In this document: piece by piece, positions 10,579 to 18,254 of the stretch
Layout: each line of letters starts with the position of its first letter
Position numbering within the stretch: the first letter of the stretch is position 1
NCBI GenBank assembly: GCA_944329385.1
Contig: CALVIE010000006.1
Coordinates: 1 to 34,456, forward strand
Length of the DNA stretch: 34,456 nt
DNA from: an uncultured Bacilli bacterium
GTDB lineage: Bacteria; Bacillota_I; Bacilli_A; RF39; UBA660
Reading direction: 5' to 3'
The notes under the pieces: model-generated
What the model was told of the DNA's origin: nothing
Database searches by the model: none
The model's input: only the letters and a program-made list of their open reading frames with translations
Made by a program: the position numbers and the translations under genes

Positions 10579-10986
10579 ATGGATAAATATATGGAAATAG
10601 CTTTAAAAGAAGCAAAAAAAAGCCTAAAAACAGATGATGTTCCAGTAGGTGCACTCATTGTAGAAGACGGCAAAATCATTGCTAAATGTCATAACACACG
10701 AGAAAAAACACATCAAATTACTAAACATGCTGAAATAAATGCCATTGAAAAAGCTTGCAAAAAGAAAAAAACCTGGCACCTCAATAACTGCGAATTGTAT
10801 GTCACACTTGAACCGTGTAGTATGTGTATAGAAGCCGCAAAACAAGCTAGAATAAAGTGTATAATATACGCAGCTAAACAAGAAAAAAAAGCAAACTTAA
10901 AAACTCCAGAACTTATTCAAATTAAAAATGTGGAAAACTCTAAGAATTTACTAAAAGATTTCTTTAAAAATAAGCGAAATAAGTAA
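10579..10986 (+). CDS. tadA: tRNA-specific adenosine deaminase TadA
   Basis: Converts A34 to inosine in tRNA-Arg(ACG), needed to read CGN codons. From this ATG it has 135 aa with the zinc deaminase signature: HAE at 50-52 (catalytic Glu51) and PCSMC at 79-83. I chose the ATG at 10579, preceded by TAGGTGAT. An in-frame ATG at 10549 lies inside the SRP RNA, would add ten unrelated residues and has no ribosome site. The gene follows the SRP RNA by 15 bases, so read-through expression is possible. It ends at an 8-bp stem terminator. Confidence 0.93.
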   Translation: MDKYMEIALKEAKKSLKTDDVPVGALIVEDGKIIAKCHNTREKTHQITKHAEINAIEKACKKKKTWHLNNCELYVTLEPCSMCIEAAKQARIKCIIYAAKQEKKANLKTPELIQIKNVENSKNLLKDFFKNKRNK

Positions 10987-11022
10987 TTATCATAAAAAAA
11001 TCCCAACTTATTTCCTTTTTTT
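10976..11022 (+). terminator. Terminator after tadA
   Basis: Stem GAAATAAG (10976-10983) / CTTATTTC (11007-11014) with a long 23-base loop, then a run of T. The T run touches the DnaA box of the dnaX promoter. The long loop makes it a weaker call. Confidence 0.5.
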
Positions 11023-11042
11023 GTGGATAACTATGATATAAT
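11022..11042 (+). promoter_or_regulatory. dnaX promoter with an embedded perfect DnaA box
   Basis: An extended -10, TGATATAAT (11034-11042), lies 21 bases before the dnaX ATG. Directly upstream, in the -35/-10 spacer region, is TGTGGATAA (11022-11030), the exact reverse complement of the DnaA box TTATCCACA. Bound DnaA would overlap RNA polymerase, so repression of dnaX by DnaA is plausible. Confidence 0.65.
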
Positions 11043-11063
11043 AAAACAGTATGAGGTGGTAAA

Positions 11064-12788
11064 ATGTATCAAGCACTATATAGAAAATATAGACCTAAAA
11101 CCTTGGATGATATATATGGACAAGACATTATCGTTAAAATTATTAAAAACTCCATATTAAACAATCAAATCAATCACGCCTATCTATTCGCTGGACCAAG
11201 AGGTACAGGAAAAACTAGTATTGCCAAAATATTTGCTAAAATAATTAATTGTGAAAATCCGGTAAATTGTATTCCTTGTGGAAAATGTCTTAGCTGCACA
11301 GAAAAAAATAACAGTGATATTATTGAAATTGATGCCGCCAGTAATAATGGAGTTGATGAAATAAGAGAACTAAGAAATAAAGTCAATCTCCTTCCAGCAT
11401 ATGGAAAATATAAAGTATATATAATAGATGAAGTCCATATGCTTACCCAAGGTGCCTTTAATGCCCTATTAAAAACTTTAGAAGAGCCCCCTGCTCACGT
11501 AATCTTTATCCTAGCTACCACTGATCCACATAAAGTAATAGAAACAATCTTATCAAGATGTCAGAGATTAGACTTTAAAAAAATAAGTAATGAAGCCATT
11601 GTTCAAAACTTAAAACAAATTGCTAAAAAAGAAAATATTGATATTGATGAACAAGCCCTGTATGAAATAGCAAACCAAGCAGATGGCGGAATGCGTGATT
11701 CCGTTGGTATGTTAGACCAGGCAAGAGCCTATACTGAAGGAAAAATAACAGTGAATGATATTCATGATATAAATGGCACCTTAACCGAACAAGACTTAAA
11801 TAACCTATTAGAAAACATTTTAAATAATAAATTAGATATTATTTTAGAAAAAATAGATGAATATAATGATAAAGGTAAAAATTTCATTAAATTAATTGAA
11901 GAATTCATCAATTTTATAAGAAATATTATTTTATATAAAGAAGCACCTAAATATTTTGAAGAAAAACATCCAAATATTGAAAATTACAAAAATATATCAA
12001 AGAAAATAGAAATTAACCACCTTTTTGAAATAATTGAAACACTAAATAAGTATTCTTTTGAAATGAAAAACAGTAATAACCCAAAATTGTTATTTGAACT
12101 TGCTTTTATAAAAATAATTTCTACAAAAAACACCATAAATGTGGAAAAAGTCCAAGAAATTACCCAAAATAATGAAAAATTATCTCAAAATCAGGAAAAA
12201 ATAGAAAAAAAACAAGAAAAACAAGTTGAAATTGTGGAAAAACAAAAAAAAGATTTTCTAAAAAGCGAACAAAACACAAACAAACAAACACCTGTATCGT
12301 TTCAAAAAACTAAAAACAATGAAAAAATTAGTAAAACTATAAACAAAATAAAACAAATAAGAATTGATAATACCCTCGCCCACTTCAACAAGCAAACTAT
12401 GAAAAGTATTATTCCATCTCTTGAACTTCTTAACGATTTACTATTAGATAAAGAATATAGTAATGCCGCATCTATTATTTTAGATGGTACCCTCAAAGCT
12501 GCCAGTGAAGAAAATTTAATATTTGTCTATAAAACAAAAAGATTATCAGAACAATTTAACGAAAATTTAATAATTCTTGAAGAAACTATTGAAAAAATAT
12601 TAAATAAAAAATATAATTTAATTGCAACAGATTTAGATGAATGGGAAATACTTAAAAATGATTTCAATAATAAACTAAGGCCATTTATCTATAAAGAAGA
12701 ACAATTTAACTTAGAAGATATCTTCAAAGAAGAAGAAATTAAAAACAACATTGAAACAATGTTTGAAGATATAATAGAATATAATTAG
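11064..12788 (+). CDS. dnaX: DNA polymerase III tau subunit
   Basis: Clamp-loader ATPase. The 574 aa are close to B. subtilis DnaX. The opening is MYQALYRKYRPKTLDDIYGQ. Walker A GPRGTGKT is at 44-51, zinc-binding cysteines at about 63, 72, 75 and 78, Walker B IDEVHML, and the SRC sensor motif follows. Residues from about 370 form a Gln/Lys/Glu-rich low-complexity linker, then a C-terminal domain (about 430-574) expected to contact the polymerase. I saw no obvious frameshift signal for a short gamma form. It begins the dnaX-ebfC-recR unit. Confidence 0.96.
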   Translation: MYQALYRKYRPKTLDDIYGQDIIVKIIKNSILNNQINHAYLFAGPRGTGKTSIAKIFAKIINCENPVNCIPCGKCLSCTEKNNSDIIEIDAASNNGVDEIRELRNKVNLLPAYGKYKVYIIDEVHMLTQGAFNALLKTLEEPPAHVIFILATTDPHKVIETILSRCQRLDFKKISNEAIVQNLKQIAKKENIDIDEQALYEIANQADGGMRDSVGMLDQARAYTEGKITVNDIHDINGTLTEQDLNNLLENILNNKLDIILEKIDEYNDKGKNFIKLIEEFINFIRNIILYKEAPKYFEEKHPNIENYKNISKKIEINHLFEIIETLNKYSFEMKNSNNPKLLFELAFIKIISTKNTINVEKVQEITQNNEKLSQNQEKIEKKQEKQVEIVEKQKKDFLKSEQNTNKQTPVSFQKTKNNEKISKTINKIKQIRIDNTLAHFNKQTMKSIIPSLELLNDLLLDKEYSNAASIILDGTLKAASEENLIFVYKTKRLSEQFNENLIILEETIEKILNKKYNLIATDLDEWEILKNDFNNKLRPFIYKEEQFNLEDIFKEEEIKNNIETMFEDIIEYN

Positions 12789-12803
12789 AAAGAAGGAATA
12801 AAT

Positions 12804-13100
12804 ATGAATATTCAAGCTATGATGAAACAAGCTCAAAAATTACAAAATGATATGTTAAAAGAAAAAAAACAAATTGATGAAAAAATATTTGAAGGAAAAT
12901 CATCACTTGTTACCGTTAAAGTAAAAGGTACTAAAGAAATAACAGAAGTAAAAATTGATGCCGAAAGCTTAGAAAAAGATGATATAGAAATGCTTGAGGA
13001 CATGATATTAGTTGCTGTAAATGAAGCTAATCATAAAATAGATGCTGAAACAGAAGAAAAAATGGGAAAATATACTAAAGGAATGCCAGGATTATTCTAA
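12804..13100 (+). CDS. ebfC: Nucleoid-associated protein, YbaB/EbfC family
   Basis: Small dimeric DNA-binding protein (98 aa, YaaK in B. subtilis). The family pattern is clear: MNIQAMMKQAQKLQNDMLK coiled-coil start, the VKVKGTKEITEVKID strand and a C-terminal KYTKGMPGLF ending. The ribosome site is AGAAGGAATA. Its stop shares a base with the recR start (TAATG), the usual dnaX-ebfC-recR coupling. Confidence 0.95.
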   Translation: MNIQAMMKQAQKLQNDMLKEKKQIDEKIFEGKSSLVTVKVKGTKEITEVKIDAESLEKDDIEMLEDMILVAVNEANHKIDAETEEKMGKYTKGMPGLF

Positions 13101-13699
13101 TGAACTATCCAAAAACAATATTAAATTTAATTGAATGTTTTAAAAAACTTCCTGGAATAGGCGAAAAAACTGCCGAAAGACTTGCTTTGGCAACATTAAA
13201 CATGGATGGTGAAATAATTGAACTCTTTAGTAATTCATTGACCAATATTCAATCAAAAATAAAAAAATGTCCAAGATGTGGTAGTCTTACAGAAGATGAT
13301 TTATGCCAAATATGTCAAGACAAAACAAGAGATACCACTACTCTTTGCGTAGTCGAAGAATGTAAAAATGTAATTCTTTTTGAAAAAATTGGTTCATATA
13401 AAGGTTTATATCATGTCCTAGGTGGACTAATTTCACCATTAGATGGAATAAACCCTGAAGATATTCATATTGATAAATTAATTGATAGAATAAAAAAAGA
13501 AAATATTAAAGAAGTAATTTTAGCCATAAAACCAAGTATTGAAGGAGAAACAACAGCTCTTTATATAAGTAAAATGCTAGAAAATACTGATGTAAAAATT
13601 ACTAAAATAGCTCATGGTATACCAATGGGAGCTGATATTGACTATATTGATCCATTAACTTTAGAAATGGCTATAATGGACCGTACAACCATCTCATAA
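13100..13699 (+). CDS. recR: Recombination protein RecR
   Basis: Partner of RecF and RecO in loading RecA on gapped DNA. The 199 aa are the normal length. Order of parts: helix-hairpin-helix LPGIGEKTAERLA, a C4 zinc finger CPRCGSLTEDDLCQIC, and a Toprim domain starting CVVEECKNVILFEK and including YHVLGGLISPLDG. The start overlaps the ebfC stop by one base, implying translational coupling. Confidence 0.97.
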   Translation: MNYPKTILNLIECFKKLPGIGEKTAERLALATLNMDGEIIELFSNSLTNIQSKIKKCPRCGSLTEDDLCQICQDKTRDTTTLCVVEECKNVILFEKIGSYKGLYHVLGGLISPLDGINPEDIHIDKLIDRIKKENIKEVILAIKPSIEGETTALYISKMLENTDVKITKIAHGIPMGADIDYIDPLTLEMAIMDRTTIS

Positions 13700-13737
13700 A
13701 AAACACCTTATTATTATATAATTTATTGAGGTGTTTT
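13700..13737 (+). promoter_or_regulatory. Inverted repeat covering the bofA ribosome binding site
   Basis: Arms AAAACACCT (13700-13708) and AGGTGTTTT (13729-13737) pair perfectly across a 20-base loop and abut the bofA ATG. The right arm contains the AGGTG ribosome site, so in mRNA the hairpin would hide it. It might instead act as a weak terminator after recR. Confidence 0.5.
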
Positions 13738-13923
13738 ATGCTAAAAAAACTTTTAAAGCTTTTTAAAAAATTTGTTATGAGTTTTTTCATGTTATATGGT
13801 TATAATGTTTTAGTCCCTGCTGTCGCTATCATTCCAATAAATTTAATTACTGTTTTACTAATAACATTCTTTAGTATTCCTGCATTTATCTTTTTAATTA
13901 TAATAAGACTTGTTGTATATTAG
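13738..13923 (+). CDS. bofA: BofA-family membrane protein (pro-sigma-K processing inhibitor)
   Basis: Sixty-one residues, mostly hydrophobic, with two predicted membrane segments. The second half, IPINLITVLLITFFSIPAF, matches the BofA family signature (IPIN then a GIPG-like turn; here SIPA). In sporulating Bacillus BofA holds the SpoIVFB protease inactive in the forespore membrane. It follows recR, the family's conserved place. I use the ATG at 13738 after AGGTG; a TTG twelve bases upstream would start inside the ribosome site. The sporulation role is inferred from family only, as no SpoIVF proteins are in the window. Confidence 0.8.
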   Translation: MLKKLLKLFKKFVMSFFMLYGYNVLVPAVAIIPINLITVLLITFFSIPAFIFLIIIRLVVY

Positions 13924-13936
13924 GAGGCTATAATAG

Positions 13937-14884
13937 ATGTTAGATGAATATAAAAATTCACAGCCAATTATTTATAAAATATTAAAAAATGCAATTTTAA
14001 ATGATAAATGCTCCCACGCCTATTTAATAGAAACAGGCGGTTTTTATGATTCACTAGGCTTTACTATGGCCTTTGTTAAATCCCTTTTATGTCCTAAAAA
14101 AAACTTAACTAAAGAAAAATGTGGTAATTGTCATCAATGTGAAGTAATTGATTCAGGTAATTTTCCTGAAATAGAAATAATTAAACCAGATGGATTATGG
14201 ATAAAAAAAGAACAACTTCAAAATCTTCAAAAAGAATTTAATACCAAAGCATTAATAGGAAATAAAAGAGTTTATATTATAATGGAAGCTGATAGACTAA
14301 ACAAATCATCTGCCAATTCCATCTTAAAATTTCTAGAAGAACCTGATAATAACCTTATAGCCATACTTCTAACTGATAATATATATAACGTTTTAACAAC
14401 TATTATTTCTAGATGTCAAATTTTAAAATTAAAATCTACTAATATTATAAATTCTTCACTTAATCAATACCAAAAATTAAAGCAAATAACCGCATCGAAT
14501 TCTAACATAGAAGATGATATAATAAATCAAAAAATAGAAAAAGCCATTGATTTTGTTAATTACTATGAAAAAAATCATTTAAATACAATGCTATATATTA
14601 ATAAACTATGGCACGATAACATCACAACTAAAGAAGAATATTTGATAGCCTTTGAAGTAATTATAAATTATTATAAAGATATTTTAAATTATAATCTACT
14701 TAAACCATTGGAAATATTTGAATTAAATGATAATATAAAGAAAATTGCTCAAAATAACAGCACGCAAGAAATATGTAACAAAATAACTAAAATAGTTACA
14801 TTAAAAGATTTAATAAAATATAATATAAATACATCTTTATTAATGGATAAATTAATAATGAGTTTAGAAGGAGTGATACAATGA
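13937..14884 (+). CDS. holB: DNA polymerase III delta' subunit
   Basis: Clamp-loader stator subunit (315 aa). Its start resembles DnaX (LKNAILNDKCSHAYLIETGG), but the Walker A lysine motif is absent, as in other delta' proteins. It has zinc-binding cysteines (CPKKNLTKEKCGNCHQC), the SSANSILKFLEEPDNN segment and SRCQ. The ribosome site is TAGGAGG. The stop overlaps the ricT start by four bases (ATGA). In B. subtilis tmk, yaaQ and yaaR lie between bofA and holB; here they are missing, giving a shortened locus. Confidence 0.93.
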   Translation: MLDEYKNSQPIIYKILKNAILNDKCSHAYLIETGGFYDSLGFTMAFVKSLLCPKKNLTKEKCGNCHQCEVIDSGNFPEIEIIKPDGLWIKKEQLQNLQKEFNTKALIGNKRVYIIMEADRLNKSSANSILKFLEEPDNNLIAILLTDNIYNVLTTIISRCQILKLKSTNIINSSLNQYQKLKQITASNSNIEDDIINQKIEKAIDFVNYYEKNHLNTMLYINKLWHDNITTKEEYLIAFEVIINYYKDILNYNLLKPLEIFELNDNIKKIAQNNSTQEICNKITKIVTLKDLIKYNINTSLLMDKLIMSLEGVIQ

Positions 14885-15672
14885 TCAAAGTAGTTGGAGT
14901 TAAATTTAAACCTCATGGACAAATATATTATTTTGATCCAGAAAATTTAAAACTAAAAGAAAATCTTACTGTTATCGTTGAAACAGAACATGGGCTCCAA
15001 TTTGGAACTGTAATTAATAAAAACATTGAACTTCCTGACTCAAAAATCCCCAATAATTTAAAAAAAGTAATAAGAATATCCACCAAACAAGATTATTTAA
15101 AACATAAAAAAAATCTTAAAGATTCATCATTAGCCTTAAAAAAGTGCCGTGAAATTGTTGAAAGAGATAATATAAAAATGCATGTTATTGATGCTAACTA
15201 CACATTTGATAGAGATAAATTAATATTTAGATTTTTAGCCGATAATCGTATTGATTTTAGAGATTTAGCTAAAGAACTTGCTTCAATTTATAGAGTTAGA
15301 ATTGAATTAAGACAAATAGGTGTACGTGATAAAGCAAAAGAAATTGGTGGTTTTGGTCCTTGCGGTCAAAAACTTTGCTGTGCTAGATTTTTAAAAGATT
15401 TGAATGCTGTATCTATAAATATGGCAAAAAATCAAAATATTGCCCTTAATCCAAGTAAAATAAATGGTGTTTGTAGTAGATTAATGTGCTGTCTAAAATA
15501 TGAAGATGAAACTTATGAACAAATTAGAAATAATATGAAAGAGCTTGGTGAAAAAATAAATACAGAATATGGTGAAGGTACAATCACAAGTTTAGATATT
15601 CTAAATAAAAAATATAAAGTAAATATTCCAAATCATGGAATCATAGAAATAAATGCCGATGAAAGTAATTAA
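14881..15672 (+). CDS. ricT: RicT (YaaT), PSP1-domain protein
   Basis: Subunit of the RicA-RicF-RicT (Y-) complex, which stimulates RNase Y-dependent mRNA maturation and is needed for normal competence and sporulation in B. subtilis. The 263 aa contain the PSP1 core (VGVKFKPHGQIYYFDP start; DNRIDFRDLAKELA). Two cysteine motifs, GPCGQKLCC and CSRLMCC, fit the iron-sulfur ligands of the family. It overlaps holB upstream by four bases and yabB downstream by 20. No yabA gene lies between ricT and yabB, as one would find in Bacillus. Confidence 0.92.
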   Translation: MIKVVGVKFKPHGQIYYFDPENLKLKENLTVIVETEHGLQFGTVINKNIELPDSKIPNNLKKVIRISTKQDYLKHKKNLKDSSLALKKCREIVERDNIKMHVIDANYTFDRDKLIFRFLADNRIDFRDLAKELASIYRVRIELRQIGVRDKAKEIGGFGPCGQKLCCARFLKDLNAVSINMAKNQNIALNPSKINGVCSRLMCCLKYEDETYEQIRNNMKELGEKINTEYGEGTITSLDILNKKYKVNIPNHGIIEINADESN

Positions 15673-16378
15673 CTATCTTCTTGGCTATGAAAATATAAAA
15701 ATAGTTCAAGATAATCAAATGTTTAATTTTTCATTAGATTCTGTATTACTTCCAAACTTTATAACCATAAATGAAAGTACAAAAAAAATATTAGATATTG
15801 GAACAGGAAATGCCCCTATTCCTTTAATATTATCACAAAAAACAAATGCCCATATTACAGGAGTAGAAATACAAAAAGAAGCCTATGATATGGCCATAGA
15901 ATCAGTAAAATTAAATAACCTTGAAAATAAAATAACCATAATTAATGATGATGTAAAACATTTTTATAAAACATCCCCTACTGACTTTTATGATATCATA
16001 ACCTGCAACCCTCCATATTTTGAAGTAAAAGAAAGCTCAAAATTCAATAAAAATGATTATAAAACAATTGCCAGACATGAAGTAAATTTAAAATTAGAAG
16101 ATATATTAAAAATATCCAAAAAACTTTTAAAAAATGGTGGAACTTTAGGTCTAGTTCATAGACCAGAAAGATTAATTGATATTCTAACCATTATGCGAAA
16201 ATACAATATTGAACCTAAAAAAATAATGTTAATTTATCCAGGAAAAAATAAAGAAGCTAATATACTATTAGTTGAAGGTAAAAAAAATGGAAAAAAAGGA
16301 CTAAAAATACTTCCTCCATTATATAGTCATAATGAAGATGGTTTTTATACCGAAGAAATAAAAAAATATTTTAAGTGA
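15653..16378 (+). CDS. yabB: YabB/TrmN6-type tRNA adenine-N6 methyltransferase
   Basis: Probable SAM-dependent methyltransferase modifying A37 of tRNA-Val (TrmN6/YfiC class), 241 aa. The SAM motif is LDIGTGNAPIPLIL and the catalytic motif CNPPYF (NPPY) fits N6-adenine methylation. The N-terminus, NQMFNFSLDSVLLPNF, is typical of the family. Two in-frame ATGs compete, 15653 and 15659. Neither has a clear ribosome site, and the gene overlaps ricT, so coupling to ricT translation is likely. It is followed at once by rsmI, as in B. subtilis. Confidence 0.88.
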   Translation: MPMKVINYLLGYENIKIVQDNQMFNFSLDSVLLPNFITINESTKKILDIGTGNAPIPLILSQKTNAHITGVEIQKEAYDMAIESVKLNNLENKITIINDDVKHFYKTSPTDFYDIITCNPPYFEVKESSKFNKNDYKTIARHEVNLKLEDILKISKKLLKNGGTLGLVHRPERLIDILTIMRKYNIEPKKIMLIYPGKNKEANILLVEGKKNGKKGLKILPPLYSHNEDGFYTEEIKKYFK

Positions 16379-16388
16379 GATGATAAAA

Positions 16389-17225
16389 ATGATACAAAAA
16401 AGTTATGATGGTTCCCCTACTTTATATATCGTTCCAACTCCAATTGGAAACTTAGAAGACATTACCATAAGAGCTATTAATATTTTAAAAGAAGTAGATG
16501 TAATATTTGCCGAAGATACAAGAACAACCAAACAATTATTAAATCATTTTGAAATAAATAAAAAACTAATATCAAGTCATTTATATAATGAAAATCAAAA
16601 CGAAGAAAAAGAAATTGATTATCTAAAAAATAAAAAAAACATCGCTATTGTAAGTGATCGAGGTACACCTGTAATTAGTGACCCAGGCTATATTTTAGTC
16701 AAAACAGCCATTGAAAATGGTTATAACGTAGTTTGTTTACCAGGCCCAACTGCTGTAATTCCAGCTTTAGTAATGTCAGGTTTAAGTGGAGGCCCATTCA
16801 CATTCTATGGCTTTTTAAACAGTAAAGAAAGCAAACGAAAAAAAGAATTAGAAACATTAAAAAATACACCATATCCTATAGCTTTCTATGAAGCTCCACA
16901 TAGATTGATGAAAACATTAAATAACATATATGAAATATTTGGTAATAGAAAAATTGCTATTGTAAGAGAAATAAGTAAAAAATATGAAGAAGTAATTAGA
17001 GATAATGTGGAAAACTTACTTAAAACTGTGGAAAACTTAAAAGGAGAAATAGTCATTGTAGTAGAAGGAAACCAAAAAAAAGAAGATTTCTCTAATCTAT
17101 CAATAAAAAACCACGTGAATTTGTATATAGAAGATGGTCTAAAACCAAATGATGCTATAAAAAAAGTAGCCAAAGAACGTGGACTACCAAAAAGTATAAT
17201 TTATAATGAATATCATAATTTATAA
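16389..17225 (+). CDS. rsmI: 16S rRNA C1402 2'-O-methyltransferase RsmI
   Basis: Methylates the ribose of C1402 in the decoding centre, with SAM. About 278 aa of the tetrapyrrole-methylase fold: IVPTPIGNLEDITIRA at the N-terminus, AEDTRTTKQLL, SDRGTPVISDPGY and CLPGPTAVIPAL. I prefer the ATG at 16389, spaced from GTGAGATGAT, over 16380, which lies within that element; family members begin similarly close to LYIVPTPIGN. Two DnaA-box-like TGTGGAAAA motifs lie in it, 21 bp apart (17006, 17027). Confidence 0.93.
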   Translation: MIQKSYDGSPTLYIVPTPIGNLEDITIRAINILKEVDVIFAEDTRTTKQLLNHFEINKKLISSHLYNENQNEEKEIDYLKNKKNIAIVSDRGTPVISDPGYILVKTAIENGYNVVCLPGPTAVIPALVMSGLSGGPFTFYGFLNSKESKRKKELETLKNTPYPIAFYEAPHRLMKTLNNIYEIFGNRKIAIVREISKKYEEVIRDNVENLLKTVENLKGEIVIVVEGNQKKEDFSNLSIKNHVNLYIEDGLKPNDAIKKVAKERGLPKSIIYNEYHNL

Positions 17226-17246
17226 GGTGAAAACCTTATTTTTTTT
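17222..17246 (+). terminator. Terminator after rsmI
   Basis: Seven-bp stem ATAAGGT / ACCTTAT closed by a GAAA tetraloop and followed by a run of T. It overlaps the rsmI stop and the end of the convergent XRE gene. It closes the long co-directional block that began at tadA/dnaX. Confidence 0.85.
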
Positions 17247-17559
17247 CATCTGCAAAATCGACCATTGCTTGCAAATAAGCTTCAGCTTTTAATTTGTTTT
17301 CATTATCCAATTTTCTATAATTTTCAATTAAAGCAAACTCATCTTCATTTAAATTAGAATTAGAAACATTATCACTTAAATCCAACAAATAATCAACTGA
17401 CACATCAAAAATTTTAGCCATTTTAATAATGATAGATAACTTAGGTTTTATTTTACCACTAATATATTGACTTATAGCTTCTTGTGAAACCCCAAGTTCT
17501 ACAGCAAGTGATGTTAATGATTTATTTTTAGCTTTTGCAATTTTCTTTAAATTTTTCAT
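17236..17559 (-). CDS. XRE-family transcriptional repressor (107 aa)
   Basis: Small DNA-binding regulator. Residues about 5-60 form a lambda-repressor-like helix-turn-helix (SLTSLAVELGVSQEAISQYI then GKIKPKLSIIIKMAKIFDVS), followed by the LLDL ending common in Cro/CI-type proteins and a short acidic, possibly helical C-terminus. It is transcribed away from the exported protein at 17661. The 101-base gap holds a 17-bp inverted repeat, the likely operator, so it probably controls itself and that neighbour. The ribosome site on the minus strand is AAGGAG. The ligand or signal is unknown. Confidence 0.88.
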   Translation of the reverse strand: MKNLKKIAKAKNKSLTSLAVELGVSQEAISQYISGKIKPKLSIIIKMAKIFDVSVDYLLDLSDNVSNSNLNEDEFALIENYRKLDNENKLKAEAYLQAMVDFADEKK

Positions 17560-17606
17560 ATCTACTCCTTATAATTTTACAAAATTTGAATTATCTACAA
17601 AAATTA

Positions 17607-17646
17607 TATAATTATTACTTCAAAAATAATTGAAGTAATAATTATA
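17607..17646. promoter_or_regulatory. Long inverted repeat, candidate operator
   Basis: Perfect 17-bp arms (17607-17623 and 17630-17646, inner half TTACTTCAA / TTGAAGTAA) separated by 6 bases, between divergent genes. The size and symmetry suit two XRE dimers. There is no T run, and it ends 14 bases before the exported protein's ATG, so it could also form a leader hairpin near that ribosome site. Confidence 0.65.
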
Positions 17647-17660
17647 ATAAGGAGATAAAT

Positions 17661-18224
17661 ATGAAAAAAAATTTTAAAGGAATAATAATAGGAACTATAA
17701 TAGGAGTATTATTATGTAATATAGTAGGTGTATGTGCTGTAACATATTTTCCGTCAAATCAAACAACATATGACAATAAAACAAGTGGCCTTAATGCAAC
17801 CAATGTTCAAGATGCCATCGATGAGTTATATAATCAATGTGGCCATTTAACTGAATTAAATAATTATTTCTATTATATAGAACCCCAAGATGGCATTTTC
17901 CAAATGAATTTAAATAGTGGAAAGACAAGTAGAATTGGAAAATATGCTATTAATCCTACCAGTATTTTTATTAAAGATAATTATATATATTATGCTAATA
18001 GTTCAGGGATTTATAGAATGGATATAGATGGTAATAATCAAGTAAGATTAAGTACAAGTAAAAATGTATATCATTTATATGTTACACAGCAGTATATATA
18101 TTATATATACGCTTATTCAAATAGTTACCAATACATTCATAGAATGAATCTAGACGGTACTTCTGATACAAATATAAAAGAATTATATGGAAACTATATA
18201 AATAGTGAAATAATAGTTAAATAA
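17661..18224 (+). CDS. Exported protein with YIYY beta-repeats (DUF5050-like)
   Basis: Unrecognised surface protein, 187 aa. An N-terminal signal or anchor helix (about 7-29) is followed by YDNKTSGLNATNVQDAIDEL, a motif seen in exported and phage-tail-like proteins of gut Firmicutes. The rest repeats aromatic beta-strand units (NYFYYIEPQDGIFQMNL, NYIYYANSSGIYRMDIDG, YIYYIYAYS..YIHRMNLDG) like the blades of DUF5050-type propellers. There are too few units for a closed ring. The ribosome site is AAGGAGAT. Its divergent XRE neighbour and the inverted repeat suggest switched expression. Function unknown. Confidence 0.65.
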   Translation: MKKNFKGIIIGTIIGVLLCNIVGVCAVTYFPSNQTTYDNKTSGLNATNVQDAIDELYNQCGHLTELNNYFYYIEPQDGIFQMNLNSGKTSRIGKYAINPTSIFIKDNYIYYANSSGIYRMDIDGNNQVRLSTSKNVYHLYVTQQYIYYIYAYSNSYQYIHRMNLDGTSDTNIKELYGNYINSEIIVK

Positions 18225-18226
18225 AA

Positions 18227-18254
18227 ACAGTATAAAGTCTATCCTTTATACTGT
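18227..18254 (-). terminator. Terminator of the minus-strand dehydrogenase
   Basis: Perfect 11-bp stem (18227-18237 / 18244-18254) with a 6-base loop between convergent genes. On the minus strand it is followed by a T run (AAAAA at 18223-18227 on plus), so it mainly serves the dehydrogenase and overlaps its last codons. Confidence 0.75.

Noticed and set aside
13726-13737. TTG start of the bofA gene twelve bases upstream
   Set aside because: It would place the start within the AGGTG ribosome site of the better ATG.
17101-17125. CACGTG in rsmI as a tenth parS
   Set aside because: Only the central bases match; the TGTTT and AAACA arms are missing.
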